This document shows positions 1 to 5,343 of a stretch of 7,100 bases of DNA, piece after piece. The translations under genes and the position numbers were made by a program. The notes beneath the pieces were generated by a model. It made no database searches. It was given only the letters and a program-made list of their open reading frames with translations, and was not told where the DNA came from. Where the stretch lies: assembly GCA_900555855.1 (NCBI GenBank), contig USML01000089.1:1-7100 (forward strand), written 5' to 3'. This stretch comes from an uncultured Eubacteriales bacterium (lineage in GTDB: Bacteria > Bacillota > Clostridia > Oscillospirales > Butyricicoccaceae). Position 1 is the first letter of the stretch; each line of letters begins with the position of its first letter.

Positions 1-4
1 GCTG

Positions 5-31
5 AGGGCCGCTTCTTCGAGCGGCCCTTTT
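5..31 (+). terminator. Intrinsic terminator, convergent with proS
   Basis: A perfect 9-bp GC-rich stem (AGGGCCGCT with AGCGGCCCT, loop TCTTCG) is followed on the plus strand by TTTT and then a pyrimidine-rich stretch. The T-tract side points to termination of a rightward gene whose end lies left of this window. It lies 14 bases beyond the proS stop codon on the opposite strand, so it may also help end the proS transcript. In that direction no T-run follows the stem inside the window. Confidence 0.75.
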
Positions 32-44
32 CTTCGGTTTCTTT

Positions 45-1484
45 TTAGTACGCAACGCCCCAGAGGATCATCTTCTTTGCCTTGCGGCCGCAGATGGGGC
101 AGGTCTCGCCCAGCTGCTCCTGCTGCAGGGGCATACAGCGGGAGGACATGCCGCCCTCCTCCTTCATCCTCAGCTCGCACTCCAGCTCGCCGCACCACAT
201 GGTCTTGATGAAGCCGCCCTTTTCCGCCTGCAGACGCTTGGCCTCCTCCAGAGAATCCGCCCGGGTGATGTGCTGCTCCAGGTTTTCCTTGGCCTTGCGA
301 TACATCCCCTGCTGCACCAGCTCCAGCTGCTCCTGCACGGCGCTTTCCAGCGCGTCCAGCGGCGTGACGGTCTTTTCGCCGTCGTTGCGGCGCACCAGGA
401 CGCACTGTCCGGCCTCCATATCCCGGGGGCCGATCTCCACCCGCAGGGGCACGCCCTTCATCTCATACTGGGCGCACTTCCAGCCCATGGAATTGTCGGA
501 ATCGTCCACCCTGACCCGCAGGCCCGCGGCGATGAGCCGATCCTTCAGGGCGTTGGCCGCGTCCAGAACGCCGGGCTTGTGCTGGGCCACGGGCAGGACG
601 ATGACCTGGATGGGGGCGATCTTGGGGGGCAGGACCAGACCGTTGTTGTCGCCGTGGGCCATGATCACCGCGCCGATCATGCGGGTGGTGGAGCCCCAGG
701 AGGTCTGGAAGGGATACTGCAGCTTATTGTCCCGGCCGGTGAAGGTCACATCATAGGCCCGGGAGAACTTGTCGCCGAAATAGTGGGAGGTGGCGCCCTG
801 CAGGGCCTTGTGGTCCTTCATCAGGCATTCCACGGTGTAGGTGGCCTCTGCGCCGGCAAACTTCTCCTTCTCGGTCTTCTGGCCGGGCACCACGGGGATG
901 GCCAGCACATGCTCAAAGAAGTCCGCATAGCAGCGCAGCTGCTGCTCGGTCTCGGCCTGGGCCTCCTCTGCGGTCTCATGGAGCGTATGGCCCTCCTGCC
1001 ACCAGAACTCTCTGGAGCGCAGGAAGGGGCGGGTGGTCTTTTCCCAGCGGATGACGGAGCACCACTGGTTATAGAGCATGGGCAGCTCCCGGTAGGAATG
1101 CAGCACATTGTGCCAATGGTCGCAGAACATGGTCTCGGAGGTGGGGCGGAAGGCCAGCCGCTCCTCCAGCTTCTCGCTGCCGCCCATGGTGACCCAGGCC
1201 ACCTCGGGGGCAAAGCCGTTGACCAGCTCGCCCTCCTTTTTCAAAAGGCTCTCCGGGATAAGCACGGGCATGGCCACATTTTCATGGCCGGTCTTTTTGA
1301 ACTCGGTGTCCAGAATGCGCTGGATATTTTCCCAGATGGCATAGCCATAGGGCCGCAGGATGGTAAAGCCCTTCACGCTGGCATATTCCACCAGCTCCGC
1401 CTTCCGGCAGATATCGGTATACCACTGGGTAAAGTCCTCCTCCATGGAGGTGATGGCGTTCACCGCCTTTTTTTCGTTGGCCAT
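45..1484 (-). CDS. proS: Proline--tRNA ligase, archaeal/eukaryotic type (ProS type 3)
   Basis: This cytosolic class II aminoacyl-tRNA synthetase charges tRNA-Pro with proline using ATP. The 479-residue product has the ProRS signature RPTSE (about 113-117), motif 2 around RWEKTTRPFLRSREF (146-160), motif 3 around GSTTRMIGAVIMAHGD (264-279), an anticodon-binding domain at about 291-390, and a C-terminal domain with Cys at 431, 436, 450, 462 and 465 that probably binds zinc. It ends in WGVAY, as type 3 enzymes do. The roughly 180-residue editing insertion of ordinary bacterial ProRS (about 565 aa) is absent between motifs 2 and 3, so this is the short archaeal-like form, also found in some Firmicutes. 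I chose the ATG at 1484 because AAGGA lies 11 bases upstream. An in-frame GTG at 1535 lies within a hairpin and lacks a ribosome binding site. secG lies upstream on the same strand, with a terminator-like hairpin between them. Confidence 0.96.
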   Translation of the reverse strand: MANEKKAVNAITSMEEDFTQWYTDICRKAELVEYASVKGFTILRPYGYAIWENIQRILDTEFKKTGHENVAMPVLIPESLLKKEGELVNGFAPEVAWVTMGGSEKLEERLAFRPTSETMFCDHWHNVLHSYRELPMLYNQWCSVIRWEKTTRPFLRSREFWWQEGHTLHETAEEAQAETEQQLRCYADFFEHVLAIPVVPGQKTEKEKFAGAEATYTVECLMKDHKALQGATSHYFGDKFSRAYDVTFTGRDNKLQYPFQTSWGSTTRMIGAVIMAHGDNNGLVLPPKIAPIQVIVLPVAQHKPGVLDAANALKDRLIAAGLRVRVDDSDNSMGWKCAQYEMKGVPLRVEIGPRDMEAGQCVLVRRNDGEKTVTPLDALESAVQEQLELVQQGMYRKAKENLEQHITRADSLEEAKRLQAEKGGFIKTMWCGELECELRMKEEGGMSSRCMPLQQEQLGETCPICGRKAKKMILWGVAY

Positions 1485-1526
1485 ATTCGGCACCGTCCTT
1501 TGCGTCGTTGACTTGATTTCGCAGGG

Positions 1527-1558
1527 TAAAAGCACAGGCCGCCCCGTCGGACGGCCTG
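1527..1558 (-). terminator. Hairpin plus U-tract between secG and proS
   Basis: Read on the minus strand, CAGGCCGTCC and GGGCGGCCTG form a 10-bp stem (one G-T pair) with loop GACG. TGC and then TTTTA follow. It lies 19 bases past the secG stop codon and 43 bases before the proS start. The plain reading is the secG terminator. I see no convincing promoter between it and proS, so partial read-through into proS is possible. Confidence 0.72.
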
Positions 1559-1577
1559 CATAGGGGTCGCTTGCAGT

Positions 1578-1817
1578 TTAGAAGATCGCCAGAACCGCGG
1601 TGAGCAGGATAAACGCCACCGCCAGGATCACCGTGACCTTCTGCAGCTTGGCTTCCACAGAACGGCCCTTGTTCTTGCCGAAAAAGGTCTCCGCCGCGCC
1701 GGACATGGCGGAGCCAAGCCCTTCGGACTTTCCGTTCTGCAGCAGGATGAGCACGGTGATGACCACGCACACCAGCACCTGCAGGATGGTCAGGATCAGT
1801 TCAACAGTAGGATTCAT
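1578..1817 (-). CDS. secG: Preprotein translocase subunit SecG
   Basis: SecG is the small auxiliary membrane subunit of the SecYEG translocon and assists SecA-driven export through the cytoplasmic membrane. The 79-residue product has the standard SecG layout: a first hydrophobic helix at about 5-27 ending in LILLQ, a polar loop with the family pattern GKSEGLGSAMSGAAETFFGK (about 29-48), a basic stretch, and a second helix at about 60-79 ending in the usual short tail. The ATG at 1817 is preceded by GGAGG with 9 bases of spacing. Upstream in-frame codons (to 1907) run through the promoter region and are not used. A clear sigma-A promoter lies at 1879-1907, so secG starts its own transcript. 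The usual clostridial neighbours rnr and smpB do not follow; proS does. Confidence 0.95.
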   Translation of the reverse strand: MNPTVELILTILQVLVCVVITVLILLQNGKSEGLGSAMSGAAETFFGKNKGRSVEAKLQKVTVILAVAFILLTAVLAIF

Positions 1818-1878
1818 AATAACAGGCCTCCAGTTATGATTGAGCCGGATGACTCCGGGGATAGCTACAGCACTATGC

Positions 1879-1907
1879 ATTTTACCACAAAAAAATGGCA
1901 AAAGCAA
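1879..1907 (-). promoter_or_regulatory. Sigma-A-type promoter of secG
   Basis: On the minus strand, TTGCTT (1907-1902) is separated by exactly 17 bases from TAAAAT (1884-1879). A TGG immediately before the latter gives an extended -10. It lies about 60 bases upstream of the secG start in an AT-rich island. The spacer contains the seven-T run that also serves as the tail of the preceding gene's terminator. Confidence 0.72.
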
Positions 1908-1916
1908 GCCATTTTT
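1889..1916 (-). terminator. Intrinsic terminator of the transketolase/malic enzyme operon
   Basis: On the minus strand, AAAAATGGC pairs perfectly with GCCATTTTT (9 bp) around an 8-base loop (TTGCTTTT), ending in a run of seven T. It begins 29 bases after the malic enzyme stop codon. The loop and right arm are the same bases that hold the -35 element and spacer of the secG promoter, so end and start signals overlap. Confidence 0.75.
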
Positions 1917-1939
1917 CCCTTCAAATCAGGGGAAAATGG
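1909..1939 (-). other. Alternative hairpin competing with the terminator
   Basis: On the minus strand, CCATTTTCCC can pair with GGGAAAAATGG (one bulged A) around a roughly 10-base loop. The right arm of this hairpin includes the AAAAATGG that also forms the left arm of the terminator at 1889-1916, so the two structures exclude each other. On the plus strand the same palindrome is followed by ATTTTTT, so it could also stop rightward transcription. The base pairing is visible; any regulatory role is inference. Confidence 0.45.
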
Positions 1940-1945
1940 GATTTT

Positions 1946-3118
1946 TTATGTCCGGACCGCGCCAGAACGCCTCGCCGCCTCCGCAACGGCTGCCGCCACG
2001 GCCGGGCAGACCCGGGGATCCAGCGCGGCGGGCAGAATATGGGTGGGCGAAAGCTCGTTTTCCGGGATCAGCGCGGCCAGCGCATGGGCCGCCGCCAGCT
2101 TCATCTCATCGTTGATCTCCCGGGCGCCTGCATCCAGCGCGCCCCGGAAAATGCCCGGAAAGGCCAGAACATTGTTCACCTGGTTGGGATAGTCTGAGCG
2201 GCCCGTCGCCGCCACCAGCGCCCCGGCTGCCAGCGCCTCCTCCGGGAAGATCTCCGGCGTGGGGTTGGCGCAGGCAAAGACGATGGCGTTTTTCGCCATG
2301 GTGCGGACCATCTCGGGCTTAAGCACGCCGGGGGCGGAGACGCCGATGAACACATCCGCCCCGGGCAAAACCTCCGCCAGCGAGCCGCGGCGCTTTTCCG
2401 GATTGGTCTGCCTTGCCATCTCCAGCAGGTCACCGGTAAGATCCGGCCGGCCCTCATAGACGGCGCCGCGGATATCCGTCATGATCACATTGCGCAGGCC
2501 CACAGAGCAGAGCAGCCGGATGATGGCCGTGCCGGCGGCGCCGGCCCCGGAGGTGACCACGCGGATCTCCTCCAGCGACTTTCCCGCCAGCTTCAGTGCA
2601 TTGAGCAGACCCGCAAGGACGATGACGGCGGTACCGTGCTGATCGTCGTGGAACACGGGGATATCGCAGCGGGCCTTCAGCTTCCGCTCGATCTCAAAGC
2701 AGCGGGGGGCGGCGATGTCCTCCAGATTGATGCCGCCGAAGGAGCCGGCCAGCAGCGCCACCGTCTCCACAAACCGGTCCACCTCCTTGGTGCGGACGCA
2801 CAGGGGGACGGCGTCCACCCCGCCGAAGGCCTTGAACAAAGCGCATTTGCCCTCCATCACCGGCATGCCCGCCTCCGGCCCGATATCGCCCAGACCCAGG
2901 ACGGCGGAGCCGTCGGTGACCACGGCCACCAGATTGCCCCGGCCGGTATAGGTATAGCTCAGCGCCGGATCCGCCTGGATCTTCAGGCAGGGCTCCGCCA
3001 CGCCGGGGGTATAGGCGATGGAAAGCTCGTGCGCGTCGTTCAGGGGGCATTTGGGCACGATCTCCAGCTTGCCCCGCCAGCGCTCGTGGGCCAGCAGGGC
3101 CTCTTCCCGCAGGTCCAT
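1946..3118 (-). CDS. NAD-dependent malic enzyme (decarboxylating), short form
   Basis: This cytosolic enzyme oxidatively decarboxylates malate to pyruvate and CO2, producing NAD(P)H. The 390-residue product has the N-terminal malic domain with [12 protein letters not shown] (catalytic Tyr at about 36), the block [18 protein letters not shown] then EGK (catalytic Lys at about 91), the metal-binding residues of NLEDI (133-134) and FHDDQHGTA (158-159), and a Rossmann domain with GAGAAG at 191-196. The second beta strand ends in Asp (IMTDIRG), which suggests NAD rather than NADP; that is inference. It lacks the C-terminal phosphotransacetylase-like domain of the roughly 760-residue MaeB type. It follows the transketolase C-subunit without a gap. 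The first ATG (3124) overlaps that gene's stop as ATGA but has AGGA only 2 bases away. The second ATG (3118) has GAGGA at a normal distance, so I prefer it. Translation is probably coupled to the upstream gene. Confidence 0.95.
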   Translation of the reverse strand: MDLREEALLAHERWRGKLEIVPKCPLNDAHELSIAYTPGVAEPCLKIQADPALSYTYTGRGNLVAVVTDGSAVLGLGDIGPEAGMPVMEGKCALFKAFGGVDAVPLCVRTKEVDRFVETVALLAGSFGGINLEDIAAPRCFEIERKLKARCDIPVFHDDQHGTAVIVLAGLLNALKLAGKSLEEIRVVTSGAGAAGTAIIRLLCSVGLRNVIMTDIRGAVYEGRPDLTGDLLEMARQTNPEKRRGSLAEVLPGADVFIGVSAPGVLKPEMVRTMAKNAIVFACANPTPEIFPEEALAAGALVAATGRSDYPNQVNNVLAFPGIFRGALDAGAREINDEMKLAAAHALAALIPENELSPTHILPAALDPRVCPAVAAAVAEAARRSGAVRT

Positions 3119-3120
3119 GC

Positions 3121-4083
3121 TCATTTCCTCGCCATGGCCGCGCGGACGGCCCGGACGATATGCTCGGCGGTCAGATCGAAGCGGCGGCGCAGGAAGTCCT
3201 CCGTGCCCACCTCGCCGAACTCATCCTCCACGCCCACCATTTCCACGGGCACGGGGCAGCTGCGGCTGAGGCTGTTTGCCACGGCGGAGCCAAGGCCGCC
3301 CAGAATGTTGTGGTTTTCGGCCGTGACCACGCAGCCGCAGCTGCGGGCATATTCCGCCAGCGTCTCGTCGTCCATGGGCTTCCAGGTGAAGGCGTTGAGG
3401 ACGGCGATCCGGATGCCCTCCTGCTCCAGCAGGGCGGCGGCCTTCAGGGTCTCGCCCACCATGATGCCGGAGCAGACCACGGCGGCGTCGGTGCCCTCCC
3501 GCAGGCGGGCCAGCTTGCCCAGCTGGAACTGGGAGCCCGCTTCAAAGACGCCCACGGCGTTTTTCCGCAGCAGGCGGATGTAATAGACGCCATATTCCTT
3601 CTCCAGCGTCTGGAGCAGCCAGCGGAGCTGGACGGAGTCGGTAGGCTCCACCAGCGTGATCTTGGGAATGGACATCAGCGTGCCCATATCCTCAAAGGGC
3701 ATATGGGTGCCGCCGTTGTAGGCGGCGGTAACGCCGGGGTCGGAGCCCACGATGCGCACATTCGCCTTGGCGTAGGCGCAGGAAATGAAGATCTGGTCCA
3801 CGCAGCGGCGGGAGGCAAAGGGCCCGAAGGAATGGGCAAAGGGGATCATGCCGGCGGCGGAAAGGCCCGCGGCCACGCCGATCATGTTGTTTTCCTGAAT
3901 GCCACAGTCCACGGCCCGGTCGGGAAACTCCTGAAAGAAGGGCTTCACGCCGGAGGACCCCACCAGATCGGCGTCCAGAATACAGATCCGGTCGTTTTCC
4001 CGGGCCAGCTCCTGCAGCGTCTGGCAATAGACGGCCCGCATCTCCCGGGCTTCCTTTTCAAACACGGATTTTACCTGATACAT
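3121..4083 (-). CDS. Transketolase, C-terminal subunit
   Basis: This is the pyrimidine-binding half of a split, thiamine-diphosphate-dependent transketolase, which moves two-carbon ketol units between sugar phosphates in the non-oxidative pentose phosphate pathway. The product is 320 residues. DCGIQENNMIGVAAGLSAAG carries the conserved Glu (about 64) that activates the cofactor. It is followed by the Pyr-domain pattern PFAHSFGPFASRRCVDQI and the substrate-side GGTHMPFEDMG. The C-terminal transketolase domain runs from about 190 to 305 (VVCSGIMVGETLKAAALL, then TAENHNILGGLGSAVA). The first in-frame ATG (4092) touches the AGGAGG at 4093-4098. The next ATG (4083) lies 9 bases away and is the likelier start. 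The gene lies 16 bases downstream of the N-terminal subunit and must act with it as a heteromer. A DXS-like enzyme is unlikely because the protein is split and the motifs are transketolase-like. Confidence 0.95.
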   Translation of the reverse strand: MYQVKSVFEKEAREMRAVYCQTLQELARENDRICILDADLVGSSGVKPFFQEFPDRAVDCGIQENNMIGVAAGLSAAGMIPFAHSFGPFASRRCVDQIFISCAYAKANVRIVGSDPGVTAAYNGGTHMPFEDMGTLMSIPKITLVEPTDSVQLRWLLQTLEKEYGVYYIRLLRKNAVGVFEAGSQFQLGKLARLREGTDAAVVCSGIMVGETLKAAALLEQEGIRIAVLNAFTWKPMDDETLAEYARSCGCVVTAENHNILGGLGSAVANSLSRSCPVPVEMVGVEDEFGEVGTEDFLRRRFDLTAEHIVRAVRAAMARK

Positions 4084-4092
4084 CTCTGCCAT

Positions 4093-4098
4093 CCTCCT
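4093..4098 (-). promoter_or_regulatory. Ribosome binding site deciding the transketolase C-subunit start
   Basis: A full AGGAGG sits between the N-subunit stop codon and the C-subunit. It abuts the first ATG (4092) with no spacing and is 9 bases from the second (4083), which argues for initiation at 4083. Confidence 0.7.
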
Positions 4099-4099
4099 T

Positions 4100-4942
4100 T
4101 TACGCCTTGCGCGCCGCGTCCAAAACGGCCTGGGCGTGCTCCAGGCTGGGCGCGATCTGCTCCGGGGTGAACTTCATGTGGTGGCAGGGGAAGGTCTCCT
4201 CCGCCAGCAGACAGCCGTGGCCCTTGACAGTGTCCAAAATGATCATCACGGGCCTGTCGCTCTGCGCCTTGCCGGCCTCGATGGCCTCCAGAATGGCGTC
4301 CACATCGTGGCCGTTGACCTTACGGGTGAACCAGCCGAAGGCCTCAAATTTGTCTACCATGTCGCCCAGATCCAGAACATCCTCGCAGGCGCCGTCCAGC
4401 TGCTGCTTGTTCAGATCCACAAAGGCGATCAGATGATCCAGCATGTGGTGGGCGGCAAAGGCCGCGCCCTCCCAGACCTGGCCCTCGTCACATTCGCCGT
4501 CGCCCAGCACCAGATACACATAGCTGTCGTTGCGGCCCAGCATCCGGTTGCCCAGCGCCAGCCCGCAGGCGGTGGAGATGCCCTGGCCCAGGCTGCCGGT
4601 GGTCATGTCCACGCCGGGGGTCTTGTTCCGGTCGCAGTGGGAGGGAAGATGGGTCCCGCCCTGATTCAGCGTCAGCAGCTCCTCCATGGGGAAAAAGCCC
4701 CGCAAGGCCAGCGTGGCATAAACGGCGGGGCCGGCGTGGCCCTTGCTCATCACCAGCTTGTCCCGCTCCTCCCACTGAGGATGCTTGGGATCATAGCGCA
4801 TTTCCCTGCCATAGAGCACGGCCAGCAGCTCCACCACGCTCATGGCGCCGCCGATGTGGCCAAAGCCCAGATGGGCCAGCTCCTTCAGCGTCTCCACCCG
4901 GATCTCCTCGGCAAAGACGCGCAGCTCCTTGTTTTTTTCCAT
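4100..4942 (-). CDS. Transketolase, N-terminal subunit
   Basis: This is the diphosphate-binding half of the split transketolase, acting in the cytosol with the product of the next gene. The 280-residue protein shows the family landmarks in order: GHIGGAMSVVELLAVLY (28-44), SKGHAGPAVYATLA (66-79), TTGSLGQGIS (114-123), and the thiamine diphosphate/Mg motif beginning GDGECDEGQ (147-155) and ending at Asn178 in DLNKQQ. Late in the protein, LDTVKGHG (236-243) is also typical. The length matches N-terminal subunits of split transketolases rather than the roughly 660-residue single-chain enzyme. The ATG at 4942 has AGGTG about 6 bases upstream and a further AAGGAG above it. A promoter at 4991-5019 lies just upstream and overlaps the end of the preceding small gene; read-through from that gene is also possible since no terminator separates them. 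Confidence 0.96.
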   Translation of the reverse strand: MEKNKELRVFAEEIRVETLKELAHLGFGHIGGAMSVVELLAVLYGREMRYDPKHPQWEERDKLVMSKGHAGPAVYATLALRGFFPMEELLTLNQGGTHLPSHCDRNKTPGVDMTTGSLGQGISTACGLALGNRMLGRNDSYVYLVLGDGECDEGQVWEGAAFAAHHMLDHLIAFVDLNKQQLDGACEDVLDLGDMVDKFEAFGWFTRKVNGHDVDAILEAIEAGKAQSDRPVMIILDTVKGHGCLLAEETFPCHHMKFTPEQIAPSLEHAQAVLDAARKA

Positions 4943-4990
4943 GTTTTACACCTGCTTCTCCTTTGGTTTTGCTTGGATTCCTAACAATTG

Positions 4991-5019
4991 ATTTTACCAT
5001 AGCAGCAGGGGCTTTTCAA
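4991..5019 (-). promoter_or_regulatory. Sigma-A-type promoter of the transketolase/malic enzyme operon
   Basis: On the minus strand, TTGAAA (5019-5014) lies 17 bases from TAAAAT (4996-4991), with TGG in front of the -10, the same extended form seen at the secG promoter. The predicted start is about 40 bases upstream of the transketolase ATG. The whole element lies at the 3' end of the small zinc-finger gene, whose TAA stop is the first three bases of the -10. Confidence 0.7.
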
Positions 5020-5185
5020 TCCCTTCGCAGGGCTTTTTGCGGCCGTGGCGAGGAAGCTTTTCCTCCAGCGCGCCGCACAGTGCCTCCAGACACCGGTCGC
5101 ACAGGACGATCTCCCCCTCCCGCAGCAGCTGCCCGCGTTCGCCGCAGATCATGCAGGCGCTTTGGCCTTGCTCGTTCTGTTTCAA
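4994..5185 (-). CDS. Small Cys4 zinc-finger-like protein, TTG start
   Basis: This is a 63-residue hypothetical protein that I cannot assign to a named family. It has two CxxC pairs, C11-C14 (CMIC) and C29-C32 (CDRC), separated by 14 residues and followed by a predicted helix (LEALCGALEEKL). This is a treble-clef or zinc-ribbon layout resembling the zinc-binding domain at the N-terminus of ClpX. Two more Cys (37, 53) and a basic stretch (RHGRKK) follow. The start is TTG at 5185. It is supported by a very strong GGGAGGTGA at 5192-5200 with 6 bases of spacing; the only internal Met (12) would remove the first CxxC. The gene runs into the transketolase operon with a 51-base gap and diverges from the phage portal gene. 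It may be a small zinc-binding regulator or adaptor, but nothing here proves a role. Confidence 0.68.
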   Translation of the reverse strand: MKQNEQGQSACMICGERGQLLREGEIVLCDRCLEALCGALEEKLPRHGRKKPCEGIEKPLLLW

Positions 5186-5191
5186 GTGGCT

Positions 5192-5200
5192 TCACCTCCC
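5192..5200 (-). promoter_or_regulatory. Strong ribosome binding site for the TTG-started small gene
   Basis: GGGAGGTGA on the minus strand is nearly a perfect complement of the 16S rRNA 3' end. It lies 6 bases before TTG at 5185, in frame with the zinc-finger-like protein. It is the main reason for believing this short gene and its non-ATG start. Confidence 0.7.
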
Positions 5201-5243
5201 TTGCCCCCATCCTACGGGCCAAGGACGGAAGCAAACAGAAAAC

Positions 5244-5281
5244 GGCTTCCCGGAAGGCTTCTGCGGAAGGCTTCCCGGAAG
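5244..5281. repeat. Three tandem imperfect dyads (GCTTC..GGAAG)
   Basis: Three units follow head to tail: GCTTCCCGGAAG, GCTTCTGCGGAAG and GCTTCCCGGAAG. Each is a small near-palindrome with CTTCC/GGAAG arms. The outer two copies share an exact 13-base match (GGCTTCCCGGAAG) at a 25-base period, and a half-site (CGCTTC) follows. The array lies in the divergent intergenic region, ending 7 bases before the possible -35 of the portal gene. It may be a protein-binding site; this is inference. Confidence 0.6.
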
Positions 5282-5288
5282 CGCTTCA

Positions 5289-5318
5289 TTGGGCATTTCC
5301 GAAAAAATGCGCTGTAAT
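5289..5318 (+). promoter_or_regulatory. Possible promoter of the portal/scaffold pair
   Basis: TTGGGC (5289-5294), an 18-base spacer and TGTAAT (5313-5318) form a moderate sigma-A match 26 bases upstream of the portal ATG. It is the best candidate in the short divergent region, but neither hexamer is perfect. Confidence 0.4.
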
Positions 5319-5343
5319 AGGGCCAAAAGGAGGGAAACATCCC

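Noticed and set aside
270..1511. 413-residue open frame on the plus strand opposite proS
   Set aside because: It lies antisense to a clearly recognised proS, is rich in Gly, His, Leu and Gln as GC-rich shadow frames are, and shows no domain. Similar long shadows lie opposite the transketolase genes (3160-4170, 4136-4984) and malic enzyme (2636-3583).
1485..1577. T-box riboswitch in front of proS
   Set aside because: The gap is too short, and I see no stem I, specifier loop or T-box consensus; only a simple terminator-type hairpin is present.
5244..5281. CRISPR-like array
   Set aside because: The units abut each other with no spacers and are only 12-13 bases long. They are tandem dyads, not CRISPR repeats.
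5295..5312. Short hairpin GCATTT/AAATGC upstream of the portal gene as a terminator
   Set aside because: The stem has only six AT-rich pairs and no T-tract; it is more likely part of a promoter spacer.
4963..5343. In-frame upstream extension of the portal protein by 127 codons
   Set aside because: It overlaps the small zinc-finger gene and the transketolase promoter on the other strand and has no phage-like sequence. A good ribosome binding site marks the ATG at 5344.
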